Source: Flagellimonas pacifica | Lineage (GTDB): Bacteria; Bacteroidota; Bacteroidia; Flavobacteriales; Flavobacteriaceae | Length of the DNA stretch: 64,000 nucleotides | Direction: 5' to 3' | Assembly (NCBI RefSeq): GCF_900215465.1 | Contig: NZ_OBEH01000001.1 | Location: 744,001 to 808,000, forward strand | In this document: positions 45,756 to 55,193 of the stretch, piece after piece | Position numbering within the stretch: the first letter of the stretch is position 1 | How the letters are laid out: every line of letters starts with the position of its first letter | Notes under the pieces: model-generated | Database searches by the model: none | What the model saw: the letters and a program-made list of their open reading frames with translations, nothing else | Told to the model about the DNA's origin: nothing | Translations under genes and position numbers: made by a program

Positions 45756-46004
45756 ATGAATACTAAGAAAACAAATAAAATAAGGGGGCTCCTATGGAAG
45801 CTTCTTTTTTTTGCGGCGGTAATCATTCTTATTTTTTCTTTTAAGCAATTCTTATATAATAAAGAGAGATTATCATTCCTGCACAACGGAAATAATAATG
45901 CCTTTTTCAAAGCAATGCCAGAGAAGTATGCAAAATTGGTTTCCCAAACCCCTATAGACAGTGTTGTTGATGAGGGTGAGATTAGAGCTCAGAGAAATTG
46001 TTAA
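45756..46004 (+). CDS. Short hypothetical membrane-anchored ORF, possibly the truncated start of a decayed gene
   Basis: 82 aa: a basic start (MNTKKTNKIRGLLWK), one membrane helix (LLFFAAVIILIFSFKQFLYN), then a charged tail with KAMPEKYAKLVSQTPIDSVV, ending suddenly at RNC. In a different frame, helical coding-like sequence continues past the stop (ELREIVKAIAIEILRLIDEG, about 45976-46050). That makes a frameshifted remnant plausible, but no family is recognised. Flanked by 126 bp and 216 bp without intact genes, the only such break in the locus. Confidence 0.4.
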   Translation: MNTKKTNKIRGLLWKLLFFAAVIILIFSFKQFLYNKERLSFLHNGNNNAFFKAMPEKYAKLVSQTPIDSVVDEGEIRAQRNC

Positions 46005-46080
46005 GGCAATAGCTATTGAAATTCTAAGGCTTATTGATGAAGGCGCCATTTAAAAAAGAATATAAGACGATAAAGGCTGA

Positions 46081-46224
46081 ATCATATATCGAATTATTGA
46101 ACTTTGTTTTCTGAATTATGATAAAAGGGATAATGCAAGAATTGAAGGGTGGGGAAATGAGTATGCAGCAATGAGAGAAATAAAGAGCTTTGAAAGAATA
46201 GCTCAACATATTAATTTAACATGA
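46081..46224 (+). pseudogene. Remnant of a gene 3' end upstream of the second oxidoreductase
   Basis: An open stretch of 47 codons without a start: IIYRIIELCFLNYDKRDNAR, then IEGWGNEYAAMREIKSFERI, ending AQHINLT. It is preceded in frame by a stop (46078-46080). Its TGA overlaps the ATG of the next gene (ATGA), as functional neighbours do in this locus. This suggests that a once complete, translationally coupled gene has lost its 5' part. The family is not recognised. The region 45631-46220 otherwise shows nothing but the short ORF and the candidate promoter. Confidence 0.4.
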
Positions 46225-48341
46225 AACAAATAATACAAGACCTTAAGAACGGTGAAACCATTTTGGAAGAAATCCCAGTACCAACACCAAAAACAGGTAG
46301 TGTTCTTATAAAAACTAAAAAATCACTGGTTTCACTTGGCACTGAAAGAATGCTTGTGGAGTTTGGGAAGGCCAATTTTATTTCCAAAGCAAGACAACAA
46401 CCGGACAAGGTGAAAATGGTCATGGACAAGGTGAAGACCGATGGTCTAAAGCCCACCATGGATGCTGTTTTCAATAAACTGAATCAACCCCTGCCTTTAG
46501 GGTATTGCAATGTTGGCGAAGTGGCGGCTATTGGAAAAGGTGTAACTGAATTCAACGTGGGAGATCGTGTTGCGTCTAATGGCAACCATGCGGAGTATGT
46601 GAACATTCCTAAAAATTTGGTGGCCAAAATCCCCGATAATGTAACTGATGAAGAGGCAGCTTTTACTGTGATTGGCTCCATAGGGTTGCAAGGTATCCGT
46701 CTATTGGATCCGACATTTGGAGAGACCATTGTGGTAGTGGGTCTAGGACTCATAGGCTTGGTCACTGCAGAGCTATTACTTGCAAATGGATGTAACGTCA
46801 TTGGATTTGATTTTGACCCTGAAAAAGTCCGTATTGCCAACGAAAAAGGTATTGTGGCCATTAATCCAGGCGAAGGCACGAATCAGGTAAAGTTTGTAGA
46901 ATCATATACAAATGGAACTGGAGCAGATGGAGTAATTATTACGGCTTCCAATAAAAGCAATGAAATAATTGCGCAATCGGCGCAAATGTGCAGAAAACGA
47001 GGCCGGGTTATTCTGGTGGGGGTTATTGGTCTAAATATTAGCAGGTCAGATTTTTATGAAAAGGAAATCTCTTTTCAAGTATCATGCTCTTACGGCCCTG
47101 GAAGATATGATGAAGAATATGAGCAAAAGGGCAATGATTATCCAATAGGCTATGTTAGATGGACGGAGAAAAGAAATTTTGAAGCTATCTTAAATGCAAT
47201 TTCAAAAGGAACATTAAAGGTAAAACCCTTAATCACCGAACGGATAAGTCTTCGAGATTTCCAAAAGATTTATGGAGATATGGGCAACTCCAAATCCATT
47301 GCTTCAATTTTAGAATATGATAATACTGAAGAACCGGTTAGTACTGTTGGTATTATAAATAAATCTTTTGAAGGAAAAAAAGGAGTTATTGGAATTATTG
47401 GTGCAGGAAACTTTACAAGCTCAACAATACTGCCCAATCTCAAAAAATTAAATGCTGAAGTAAAATATATTGCCAGTTCCGGAGGGCTGTCCTCCACAAT
47501 AATGGCAAAACGCCATTCCATTGCAAATTCAACTTCCAATTACAAGGAAATTTTAGACGATGGAGATGTTGATTTGGTTTTTATAACTACAAAGCACAAT
47601 ATGCACGCCCCAATGGTATTGGAAGCCTTAAAAGCGAACAAAGGGGTCTTTGTTGAAAAGCCATTAGCGTTGACCGAAGAGGAATTAGAATCCATTATCT
47701 CAGAATACAACAATCAGAATGTTAATGTAAGTGTTGGGTTTAATAGGCGCTTTGCCCCACTGGCAAAAAGAATGAAGAAGGCCTTAGGGAGTGATGATAC
47801 TCCAATGAACATTGTGGCCACTATGAATGCAGGATTTATCCCTGCTGATGTCTGGGTTCATGATATGGAAGTGGGAGGAGGCCGCATTATTGGTGAAGCA
47901 TGCCACTATATTGATTTGTGCACGTATTTTACAGGGAGCAAAGTAATTGCTGTTTGTATGAATGCTTTAGGCATCAACCCAGAGGAAAATACGGATAACA
48001 CAAGTATTCTTTTACGATATGAGAATGGCTCAAATGCAGTAATCAATTATTTCGCAAACGGAAGCAAAGCTTATTCCAAAGAGCGTGTTGAAATCTACTC
48101 ACAGGAACGTACATTGATTATGGACAATTGGAGAAAAATGAAATCTTACGGATTTAAAGGAGAGAAAAACTCTTCTTCAAAACAAGATAAAGGACACTTC
48201 AACCAGTTTCAGGAGTTGATTGAACAACAGCAAAAAGGGGGGCATGCCATTATCCCTTTCGATGAAATTGTGAATACAACTAAGGCTTCATTCGCAGCCA
48301 TTGAATCCCTGAAGTTGAATAAATGGATAGAGGTAAAATAA
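46221..48341 (+). CDS. Two-domain oxidoreductase: MDR-type dehydrogenase fused to Gfo/Idh/MocA (copy 2)
   Basis: 706 aa, same architecture and length as the protein starting at 36350. N-terminal MDR half with TIVVVGLGLIGLVTAELLLA; centre SCSYGPGRYDEEYEQKGNDY (copy 1 has STSYGPGRYDRKYEDLGHDY), followed by YVRWTE; C-terminal Gfo/Idh half GVIGIIGAGNFTSSTILPNL, GVFVEKPLALTEEE, GGRIIGEACHYIDLCTYF. The two copies are clearly homologous but much diverged at the N-terminus (copy 2 has an SLGTERMLVEFGKANF segment), so the duplication is old or they were acquired separately. No GHExxG zinc motif seen. Its 3' end overlaps the following heparinase-type gene by 19 nt. Confidence 0.88.
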   Translation: MKQIIQDLKNGETILEEIPVPTPKTGSVLIKTKKSLVSLGTERMLVEFGKANFISKARQQPDKVKMVMDKVKTDGLKPTMDAVFNKLNQPLPLGYCNVGEVAAIGKGVTEFNVGDRVASNGNHAEYVNIPKNLVAKIPDNVTDEEAAFTVIGSIGLQGIRLLDPTFGETIVVVGLGLIGLVTAELLLANGCNVIGFDFDPEKVRIANEKGIVAINPGEGTNQVKFVESYTNGTGADGVIITASNKSNEIIAQSAQMCRKRGRVILVGVIGLNISRSDFYEKEISFQVSCSYGPGRYDEEYEQKGNDYPIGYVRWTEKRNFEAILNAISKGTLKVKPLITERISLRDFQKIYGDMGNSKSIASILEYDNTEEPVSTVGIINKSFEGKKGVIGIIGAGNFTSSTILPNLKKLNAEVKYIASSGGLSSTIMAKRHSIANSTSNYKEILDDGDVDLVFITTKHNMHAPMVLEALKANKGVFVEKPLALTEEELESIISEYNNQNVNVSVGFNRRFAPLAKRMKKALGSDDTPMNIVATMNAGFIPADVWVHDMEVGGGRIIGEACHYIDLCTYFTGSKVIAVCMNALGINPEENTDNTSILLRYENGSNAVINYFANGSKAYSKERVEIYSQERTLIMDNWRKMKSYGFKGEKNSSSKQDKGHFNQFQELIEQQQKGGHAIIPFDEIVNTTKASFAAIESLKLNKWIEVK

Positions 48342-49924
48342 TATTACTATTCCATACACTGAGATTTTTACGGTATAAACAGGTTTATTATCGGATATTT
48401 TATTTTTTTAGAAACAAATTTTTCAAAAGAAGTTACAATGTTGATTTATTGACAAAAACTCCAAGTATAGTTTGGCGTGGAGGTATTGATAACCCACCTT
48501 CGCATCTACAAAACAATAGTTTTGAATTTCTGAATCTTACCAAAAACTTTGAAGAAACCATTGATTGGAATTTTAGTGATTATGGAAAACTTTGGACCTA
48601 TAACCTAAACTATTTCGATTTCTTAAACCAAAAGAGAATCGATAAGAAATTTGCATTGGGCCTAATTGAAGATTATATAACAAAGGATAGTTTCTTAAAA
48701 GAGGGACATGAACCGTACACCATTTCTTTAAGAGGTATTAATTGGATAAAATTTTTAGCCAAAAGTGAGATCGCAGACACTAATGTAAATCGAAAATTGT
48801 ATCAACACTATCTTAGGTTAAAAGATAACTTAGAATATCATTTGCTTGGAAATCACCTATTGGAAAATGGGTATTCAATGCTTTTTGGGGCCTACTATTT
48901 TAAAAATGAAGAATTTTATAAAATAGCCAGTGGAATTTTAAAGGAGGAAATGGAAGAGCAAATTTTGGAAGATGGCGCTCATTTTGAGCTATCACCAATG
49001 TACCATCAAATAATGCTTTATCGATTATTGGATTGTATCAATTTACTTAAGGATAATTCATGGAAAAAGGATGTTCTATATTCTTTTTTAATAAAGAAGG
49101 CAAAAAAAATGTTAGGGTGGTTGGCAACGATTACTTATAGCAATGGTGATATTCCGATGGTCAATGATTGTGCACATGATATTGCACCAACTTCAAGGGC
49201 ATTATTTAACTATGCTGAGTATTTAGATATATCATTCAACAAAACACCTTTAAAAGAATCAGGTTATAGAAAATTCATTGGAAAAGATTATGAGTTGTTT
49301 GTTGACGTCGGCAATATTGGGCCGGATTATCAACCAGGTCATGCCCACTCTGACACGTTTAGTTTTGAACTATACCTGAAAGAACAGCCCTATATTGTTG
49401 AGGTTGGAACTTCGACTTATGAAAAAAACGAGAATCGACAAAAAGAGCGTCAAACATCTTCTCACAATACAGTAATGCTTAATAATATGGAGCAAACACA
49501 GGTGTGGGGAGGGTTTCGGGTGGGGAAAAGAAGTAAGGCCTGTGTAATGGAAGATAAAAAAGAGCATGTTTTGGCATGTCACGATGGATATAAAAGTATA
49601 GGAGCAAGGCACCTAAGGAAATTTGTGTCAAGTGATGAAAAAATAACCATACAAGATCAGGTTCTTATGAAAAGAAATCATAAGTTGAATCAAACTGCTT
49701 TTTTTCATTTTCACCCAAGTATTGAAGAATTGATAATCTTTGAGAATAAGGTAATTTTACCCCAAGGGAAGATTATGCTTGAATTTTCTAAATCAATTTT
49801 AGGGATCAAAGAAGTTAAATATGAATATGCCCTAGGTTTTAATAAAACAACAAAAGCTAAAAGGATAGAAGTTGATTTTCAAGAAGATTTGACAACTCAT
49901 ATTCACATTGTTGACAAGAATTGA
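48323..49924 (+). CDS. Heparinase II/III-family protein (copy 2)
   Basis: 533 aa. Start ATG lies within the 3' end of the oxidoreductase gene. A helical toroid half (LLGNHLLENGYSMLFGAYYF, EDGAHFELSPMYHQIMLYRL: the N-H and Y-H residues typical of the family) is followed by a beta-sandwich half with QPGHAHSDTFSFELYL and TSSHNTVMLNNMEQ. The family contains polysaccharide lyases. As in copy 1 no convincing signal peptide is present. It is about 115 residues shorter than copy 1. The repeated pairing with the two-domain oxidoreductase suggests that the two proteins act in the same step. Confidence 0.85.
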   Translation: MDRGKIILLFHTLRFLRYKQVYYRIFYFFRNKFFKRSYNVDLLTKTPSIVWRGGIDNPPSHLQNNSFEFLNLTKNFEETIDWNFSDYGKLWTYNLNYFDFLNQKRIDKKFALGLIEDYITKDSFLKEGHEPYTISLRGINWIKFLAKSEIADTNVNRKLYQHYLRLKDNLEYHLLGNHLLENGYSMLFGAYYFKNEEFYKIASGILKEEMEEQILEDGAHFELSPMYHQIMLYRLLDCINLLKDNSWKKDVLYSFLIKKAKKMLGWLATITYSNGDIPMVNDCAHDIAPTSRALFNYAEYLDISFNKTPLKESGYRKFIGKDYELFVDVGNIGPDYQPGHAHSDTFSFELYLKEQPYIVEVGTSTYEKNENRQKERQTSSHNTVMLNNMEQTQVWGGFRVGKRSKACVMEDKKEHVLACHDGYKSIGARHLRKFVSSDEKITIQDQVLMKRNHKLNQTAFFHFHPSIEELIIFENKVILPQGKIMLEFSKSILGIKEVKYEYALGFNKTTKAKRIEVDFQEDLTTHIHIVDKN

Positions 49925-49951
49925 TTTTCATTTTAAAATTGCAAACAATAA

Positions 49952-51169
49952 ATGAAGATACTTTATTTGAGCTATTATTTTCGACCTGATATTACTGCGG
50001 CAGCTTTTAGAAGCTCAGATTTTGTTGACTTTCTCGATGAAGAAAAAATCGAGCACAGAATTATTACCACTTTGCCTCATAAAACTAATGAAACTGTTGG
50101 CTCGGAAAAGGAAGAAGCATATCGGATTAAAAGAATAGAATTAAGAAAGCTAAACAATGGAAAATTTGTTACATATGTTCTTCACTATATTTCTTTTATC
50201 CCAAACGCTTTAAAAATTGCACTAAAATGGAGGTTAAAAAGATGGAGACCTTCTATCGTTTTTATTTCATCCCCCCCTATTTTCATTGGCTTTATTGGAC
50301 TCCTGTTAAAGTGGATGTTTCAATGCAAATTGGTTTTGGAGGTACGTGATATCTGGCCTGAAAGTGCTGTAGCTGCTGGTCAAATAAACCCAAAAGGCAG
50401 GGCATATAAAATTGCTAGGGTTTTTGAAAAAAAACTCTATAAATGGAGTGATGGTATCGTTTGTGTTGGGAAATATATGAAAGATTATCTAGAAGGATAT
50501 ACTAACAAAGAAATTTGCATTGCATATAATGGCCCAAAAAGAATTTCTATTGAAGAAGAGTTTAGTGAAACTTATAATGGTTCTGGGTTGCCAAAGAAAA
50601 TAAAGTTGGCCTATGCCGGAAATTTTGGGTTAGTTCAAGGATTAGATATTTTAATAGAAGCTTTTTCAAAGTTTGTTAAAGACGGTGCACAACATCAATG
50701 GGAATTGCATTTTTTTGGCACAGGTGTTCTTGAAGAAAGTTTAAGGGTGCAAGCCAATAAACTTGAAATGGAAGGACATATAATGTTTAGGGGAATATTT
50801 CCTAAAGACAAACTCAATGAGATATTAAGAAAGAAGGATGTTTTGTTTTTGGGGTTGATAAAAGGTGACGCCCTTGAAAAGACGATACCTTCTAAACTTT
50901 TTGATTATTTAGCTTTTGGAAAACCAATATTGGCAAGACTTTTAGGGGAAGGAAAGGAAATATTATCTCTAAGTCAAGCAAATATTATTGTTGAAGATTT
51001 CACTGAAAACGAAATTTTCAACGGTCTTCTTAAAATGGAAAGAGAATATTCTAATCGTGCAATAGAAGGAAAAGAGAACAAAGCAATATTGCAACAGGGA
51101 TTCACGAGAGAGGAAAACAACGCAAAAATACTTTCCTATCTTAATAAGGTTGAATCATCTAATGCATGA
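49952..51169 (+). CDS. Glycosyltransferase family 4 (WcaI/WbuB-like)
   Basis: 405 aa. GT-B fold: MKILYLSYYFRPDITAAAFR, the membrane-associated helix FIGFIGLLLKWMFQCKLVLE, then VRDIWPESAVAAGQ, a signature of the WbuB/WcaI-type GT4 group. Donor-site region: LAYAGNFGLVQGLDILIEAF, LHFFGTGVLEESLR, then PSKLFDYLAFGKPILA. Probably adds a (N-acetyl)amino sugar to the lipid-linked chain, by family analogy. 27 nt separate it from the preceding gene. Confidence 0.85.
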   Translation: MKILYLSYYFRPDITAAAFRSSDFVDFLDEEKIEHRIITTLPHKTNETVGSEKEEAYRIKRIELRKLNNGKFVTYVLHYISFIPNALKIALKWRLKRWRPSIVFISSPPIFIGFIGLLLKWMFQCKLVLEVRDIWPESAVAAGQINPKGRAYKIARVFEKKLYKWSDGIVCVGKYMKDYLEGYTNKEICIAYNGPKRISIEEEFSETYNGSGLPKKIKLAYAGNFGLVQGLDILIEAFSKFVKDGAQHQWELHFFGTGVLEESLRVQANKLEMEGHIMFRGIFPKDKLNEILRKKDVLFLGLIKGDALEKTIPSKLFDYLAFGKPILARLLGEGKEILSLSQANIIVEDFTENEIFNGLLKMEREYSNRAIEGKENKAILQQGFTREENNAKILSYLNKVESSNA

Positions 51170-51248
51170 AACACCTTCGATTGTTTGCAATTTTTCTAAT
51201 AGCCTATTTAGTTTAAAACTCTATTTTTGAAAGAGAAAACCATAAGAT

Positions 51249-52619
51249 ATGGTAAAACGATCAGTATTAAATTCAATAGAAAGAAAATTCATTCTTTTGG
51301 TAGGAGATGTTCTGATTATCTTATCTTCTATTAATTTATTTGTAAACCATGCTATAGATGACCAATACATTTCCTTTGACTTAAAGATTTTTACTTTTTC
51401 GTTTGGAGTTATTATTTATCTTGGATTATCTTATATCTTAGATTTTTTTAATTTGGAAAAAGTTGCAAGAAGACGATATATTCTTTCGCAGTCTTTCTAC
51501 ATCACAGCAATCTTCGTTTTTTTAGTTTTTGTATTCACGGTTTTTATATATGATGTGAGTTTTTGGAGAATTCCACTATTGTCATTTCTTATTTTAACTC
51601 CAATTGAAATCTGGCTTTGGAGATTGTTTTTTGGAAATGTATTTAGAATAATCCCCACAGTCAAAAAGGTTTTTTATGTATATGATGCAAATAGTGAAGA
51701 AAGTTTACGGCAGAACGTTGATTATATAAATGGAGAGAGCACAAACACCTTTTACAAGGTTAAGCTTACCTATGCCATGGACGGAGAAAGCCCTTCAATG
51801 GATAAAAAGACTTTTACCGATGCCATAGAAAAGGTGGACACATGGATTTTAAACGTCAAAGATTATCATCGGATACCAAAGAAACTTGAGAAATTATTGT
51901 TAGAATCAATTTTGAAAGGTAAGGAAGTGTTGTCTTACACATCATTTTATGAGAATATTTATGAAGCAATGCCAATTCGATCTCATTATCATAGCTTCTA
52001 TGAGCTATTACAGTTAAAGAATAAAAAAATAAGATACCTGCAGGTCCTATTTAGCTTTATTGTGAATTTCGTACTATCTGTTTTTGTTGGGGTTATTTTC
52101 TTCTTGATATGTCCAATGGTTTGGTTTTTTAACCTTTTTCTTAATAGAGGGCCTCTTTTTTACACCCAGCTAAGAGTTGGACAATATGGAAAAGAATTCA
52201 AGATTTATAAATTTAGATCAATGGTTGTCGATGCGGAAAAAACTGGAGCCAAAATGGCTTCTAAAAATGATACTAGAATAACACCTTTTGGAAGAGTATT
52301 AAGGACATTTAGGATAGATGAACTTCCCCAAATTTTATCAGTAATGCAAGGAAATATGACTTTTATAGGGCCTAGACCTGAACGCAAGGTGTTCGTTGAG
52401 CAATTGGATGGGATGATGCCATTTTACAGTATTCGCCATTTATACAAGCCTGGTATTACGGGATGGGCGCAGGTTAAATACAAATATGGAGAAGACCTGC
52501 AAGATTCTATAAGGAAATTAGAATATGATTTGTACTATATTAAAAACAAATCGATTACTTTGGACCTGCGAATTATTTTTAAGACAATAACAACGGTACT
52601 TTTTTCTAGAGGAGTTTAG
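51249..52619 (+). CDS. Initiating sugar-1-phosphate transferase (WcaJ/WbaP-like polyprenyl-phosphate glycosyltransferase)
   Basis: 456 aa. Four N-terminal membrane helices (residues ~15-125), a CoA-binding-like Rossmann spacer, one re-entrant/last helix (~270-300, [20 protein letters not shown]), and the catalytic C-terminal domain. Its motifs are [45 protein letters not shown] and [16 protein letters not shown]. The enzyme transfers sugar-1-phosphate to undecaprenyl phosphate, the first step of repeat-unit synthesis. The large N-terminal part matches polytopic (WbaP/WcaJ) and not minimal (PglC) types. Which sugar is used cannot be read out. Confidence 0.9.
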   Translation: MVKRSVLNSIERKFILLVGDVLIILSSINLFVNHAIDDQYISFDLKIFTFSFGVIIYLGLSYILDFFNLEKVARRRYILSQSFYITAIFVFLVFVFTVFIYDVSFWRIPLLSFLILTPIEIWLWRLFFGNVFRIIPTVKKVFYVYDANSEESLRQNVDYINGESTNTFYKVKLTYAMDGESPSMDKKTFTDAIEKVDTWILNVKDYHRIPKKLEKLLLESILKGKEVLSYTSFYENIYEAMPIRSHYHSFYELLQLKNKKIRYLQVLFSFIVNFVLSVFVGVIFFLICPMVWFFNLFLNRGPLFYTQLRVGQYGKEFKIYKFRSMVVDAEKTGAKMASKNDTRITPFGRVLRTFRIDELPQILSVMQGNMTFIGPRPERKVFVEQLDGMMPFYSIRHLYKPGITGWAQVKYKYGEDLQDSIRKLEYDLYYIKNKSITLDLRIIFKTITTVLFSRGV

Positions 52620-52621
52620 AT

Positions 52622-53608
52622 TTGAAAAAAACATTAATCACAGGCGCAGCTGGCTTTCTTGGATCTCACCTTTGCGATAGGTTTATTGCCGAAGGACACC
52701 ATGTCATTGCCATGGACAATCTGATTACAGGAGATCTTAAAAATATAGAACATTTATTCCCACTGGAGCGGTTCGAGTTTCACCATCATGATGTTTCAAC
52801 TTTCGTGCACTACGGTGGCGATTTGGACTATATTCTTCATTTTGCTTCCCCAGCTAGTCCAATAGATTATTTAAAAATCCCTATTGAAACTTTAAAGGTT
52901 GGCTCGCTAGGGACGTTAAATTTGTTGGGCTTGGCCAAGGAAAAAAATGCTCGGATTTTGGTTGCATCCACTTCCGAAGTATACGGAGACCCTTTGGTTC
53001 ACCCGCAAAATGAAGATTATTATGGTAATGTTAGCCCTATTGGACCAAGAGGGGTTTATGATGAGGCCAAGCGTTTTATGGAATCTATCACCATGGCCTA
53101 TCATCGACATCATGGACTGGATACCCGTATTGTTCGAATCTTTAACACCTATGGCTCCCGTATGCGATTAAATGATGGCCGTGTGGTGCCGGCATTTATG
53201 GGCCAAGCATTGCGCGGTGAAGACTTGACCGTTTTTGGTGACGGCTCCCAAACGCGTTCCTTCACATATATTGACGACCAAGTAGAGGGAATTTATCGAT
53301 TATTGATGAGTGATTATGTGGAACCCATCAATATTGGAAACCCTGATGAGACCACTATTTTGGAATTTGCGGAGGAAATCATCAAACTAACTGGCACAGA
53401 TCAAAAAATTGTGTTTAAACCCCTGCCTGTTGATGACCCGTTACAGCGTCAACCAGATATTTCAAGAGCAAGGGAAGTTCTGGGCTGGGAACCCAAAGTT
53501 CATCGCTCTGAAGGGCTGAGAAAGGTGTACGAGTACTTCAAATCCTTATCGCCGGAAGAATTGCACCAAAAAGAGCATCGCGATTTTTCACACCTGAAAG
53601 GTAAATAA
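52622..53608 (+). CDS. UDP-glucuronate decarboxylase-like SDR (UDP-xylose synthase family)
   Basis: 328 aa from a TTG start, fixed by the N-terminal NAD-binding motif that follows at once ([20 protein letters not shown]). Extended [21 protein letters not shown], catalytic [12 protein letters not shown] (YxxxK), [20 protein letters not shown] and [13 protein letters not shown]. The sequence pattern agrees with UDP-glucuronate decarboxylases (UDP-GlcA to UDP-xylose), so the polymer may contain a pentose. Lies 2 nt after the sugar-phosphate transferase stop, last gene of the locus. Base composition is already closer to that of the core genes. Confidence 0.87.
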   Translation: MKKTLITGAAGFLGSHLCDRFIAEGHHVIAMDNLITGDLKNIEHLFPLERFEFHHHDVSTFVHYGGDLDYILHFASPASPIDYLKIPIETLKVGSLGTLNLLGLAKEKNARILVASTSEVYGDPLVHPQNEDYYGNVSPIGPRGVYDEAKRFMESITMAYHRHHGLDTRIVRIFNTYGSRMRLNDGRVVPAFMGQALRGEDLTVFGDGSQTRSFTYIDDQVEGIYRLLMSDYVEPINIGNPDETTILEFAEEIIKLTGTDQKIVFKPLPVDDPLQRQPDISRAREVLGWEPKVHRSEGLRKVYEYFKSLSPEELHQKEHRDFSHLKGK

Positions 53609-53643
53609 ATACAAATATCAGATAGCAAAAACCTGAATTGGGT

Positions 53644-53651
53644 TATTTTTG
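53644..53651 (+). promoter_or_regulatory. Candidate -7 box for purD (TATTTTTG)
   Basis: Exact TAnnTTTG match 15 nt before the ATG at 53667. Confidence 0.55.
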
Positions 53652-53666
53652 CCAAAATTTTGATTG

Positions 53667-54938
53667 ATGAACATTCTTATCCTAGGTTCTGGAGGTCGTG
53701 AACATGCGATTGCCCATAAAATTTCGCAAAGCCCCAAAGTTAGCAAATTGTTTGTTGCCCCTGGTAATGCAGGAACGTCCAACATTGCCACAAATGTTGA
53801 GGTAGGGGTAAACGATTTTGAAGGCATAAAGGCCTTGGCGATAAAAGAAAACATCAATTTGGTTGTGGTTGGGCCAGAAGACCCATTGGTGAACGGAGTC
53901 CATGATTTTTTCCTTAATGATGTGGAACTTAATAACATTTCAGTGATTGGACCACAAAAAGCAGCTGCAGAATTGGAAGGGAGCAAGGAATTTGCAAAGG
54001 AGTTTATGATGCGTCATAATATTCCAACAGCGGCCTATCAAAGTTTTACTTCGGACAATTTGGAAGAAGGCTATGCCTTTTTAGAAACACTTAAACCTCC
54101 TTACGTACTTAAGGCAGATGGACTTGCTGCAGGAAAAGGAGTGTTGATACTTCAAGATTTGGATGAGGCCAAAGCCGAGCTAAAAGCTATGCTTGTGGAC
54201 TCCAAATTTGGAGACGCCAGTGCCATTGTTGTTATTGAAGAGTTTTTGGACGGCATTGAATTGAGCTGTTTTGTTTGGTCAGATGGAAGCAATTATAAAA
54301 TCTTGCCCATGGCAAAAGACTATAAACGTATTGGTGAAGGAGATACTGGGCTCAATACTGGCGGAATGGGCGCCATTTCCCCAGTCCCTTTTGCAGATAA
54401 AAGCTTTATGCAAAAGATTGAACAGCAAGTTGTAAAACCTACGGTAGAAGGGCTTAAAAAAGACAATCTACCATACATTGGATTCATTTTTATTGGATTG
54501 ATCAAAGTTGGAGATGAACCCAAGGTAATCGAATACAATGTTAGAATGGGTGATCCAGAAACCGAAGTGGTTGTTCCAAGAATAAAGACTGATCTGGTAG
54601 ATGTGCTTGTGTCCATGTCCGAAGGGAAACTCAATGAAATTAATCTGGAAATTGATGAAAGAGCTGCCACAACGGTAATGGCTGTTTCAGGAGGCTATCC
54701 AGAAACTTATGAAAAAGGAAAGGAAATCATTGGAATAGAAAACATCGAGAATTCCTTAATTTTCCATGCAGGAACTAAGGAAAAAGATGGTAAGATATTC
54801 ACCAACGGAGGCCGTGTAATTGCAATTACTTCCTTTGGAAGTGATTTTAATGAAGCATTACAAAAATCCTATCAAAACATAGAAAAACTACATTTTGACG
54901 GGATATATTACCGAAAAGATCTTGGGTTTGACCTATAG
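53667..54938 (+). CDS. purD: Phosphoribosylamine-glycine ligase
   Basis: 423 aa. Second step of purine synthesis: joins glycine to phosphoribosylamine with ATP. Start ATG at 53667; an in-frame TTG precedes it directly. Motifs: NILILGSGGREHAIAHKI, LFVAPGNAGTSNIA, VVGPEDPLVNGV, ATP-grasp KADGLAAGKGVLILQD, IEEFLDGIELSCFVWSDG, GDTGLNTGGMGAISP and YNVRMGDPETEVVVPR. Length is normal. The 3' end overlaps the convergent DUF6341-like gene by 6 nt. Confidence 0.97.
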   Translation: MNILILGSGGREHAIAHKISQSPKVSKLFVAPGNAGTSNIATNVEVGVNDFEGIKALAIKENINLVVVGPEDPLVNGVHDFFLNDVELNNISVIGPQKAAAELEGSKEFAKEFMMRHNIPTAAYQSFTSDNLEEGYAFLETLKPPYVLKADGLAAGKGVLILQDLDEAKAELKAMLVDSKFGDASAIVVIEEFLDGIELSCFVWSDGSNYKILPMAKDYKRIGEGDTGLNTGGMGAISPVPFADKSFMQKIEQQVVKPTVEGLKKDNLPYIGFIFIGLIKVGDEPKVIEYNVRMGDPETEVVVPRIKTDLVDVLVSMSEGKLNEINLEIDERAATTVMAVSGGYPETYEKGKEIIGIENIENSLIFHAGTKEKDGKIFTNGGRVIAITSFGSDFNEALQKSYQNIEKLHFDGIYYRKDLGFDL

Positions 54939-55154
54939 ATAAGAGTGTGAGCTAATGCTCTTGTCTTCCTCACCGTTGTCATTAAAAATCTTAAGCTCTT
55001 TCATCCAATAGACCATGGCAATAAAACCGATTACAGCGAAAATCCAATTTACTGAATTGGACGCCCACCAGCTTTCCACAAATCGAAAGAAATCATAAGG
55101 CGCAAAAAGACCATTTACAAATAAGTCTTCAATGCCGTACCAAAACTTGCTCAT
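54933..55154 (-). CDS. Small membrane protein, DUF6341-like
   Basis: 73 aa. One membrane helix (VNWIFAVIGFIAMVYWMKEL) between an aromatic N-terminal segment (GIEDLFVNGLFAPYDFFRFV) and the conserved tail FNDNGEEDKSISSHSYL. I remember it as a flavobacterial family (DUF6341), normally beside the DUF6427 gene as here; the family number is from memory. Function unknown. A TACTTTTG box lies 19 nt upstream. Confidence 0.8.
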   Translation of the reverse strand: MSKFWYGIEDLFVNGLFAPYDFFRFVESWWASNSVNWIFAVIGFIAMVYWMKELKIFNDNGEEDKSISSHSYL

Positions 55155-55173
55155 CTTAGCTATATTTACTTTA

Positions 55174-55181
55174 CAAAAGTA
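55174..55181 (-). promoter_or_regulatory. Candidate -7 box for the DUF6341-like gene (TACTTTTG)
   Basis: Exact TAnnTTTG match on the minus strand in the 39-bp divergent spacer. On the plus strand a TATATTTA (55161-55168, one mismatch) could serve the DUF6427-like gene, so the two promoters would overlap. Confidence 0.45.
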
Positions 55182-55193
55182 GTAAAACCTAAG

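Noticed and set aside
36350..48341. Possibility that the two 706-aa proteins are a recent tandem duplication
   Set aside because: The sequences differ strongly, especially in the N-terminal half, so recent duplication is not supported although homology is clear.
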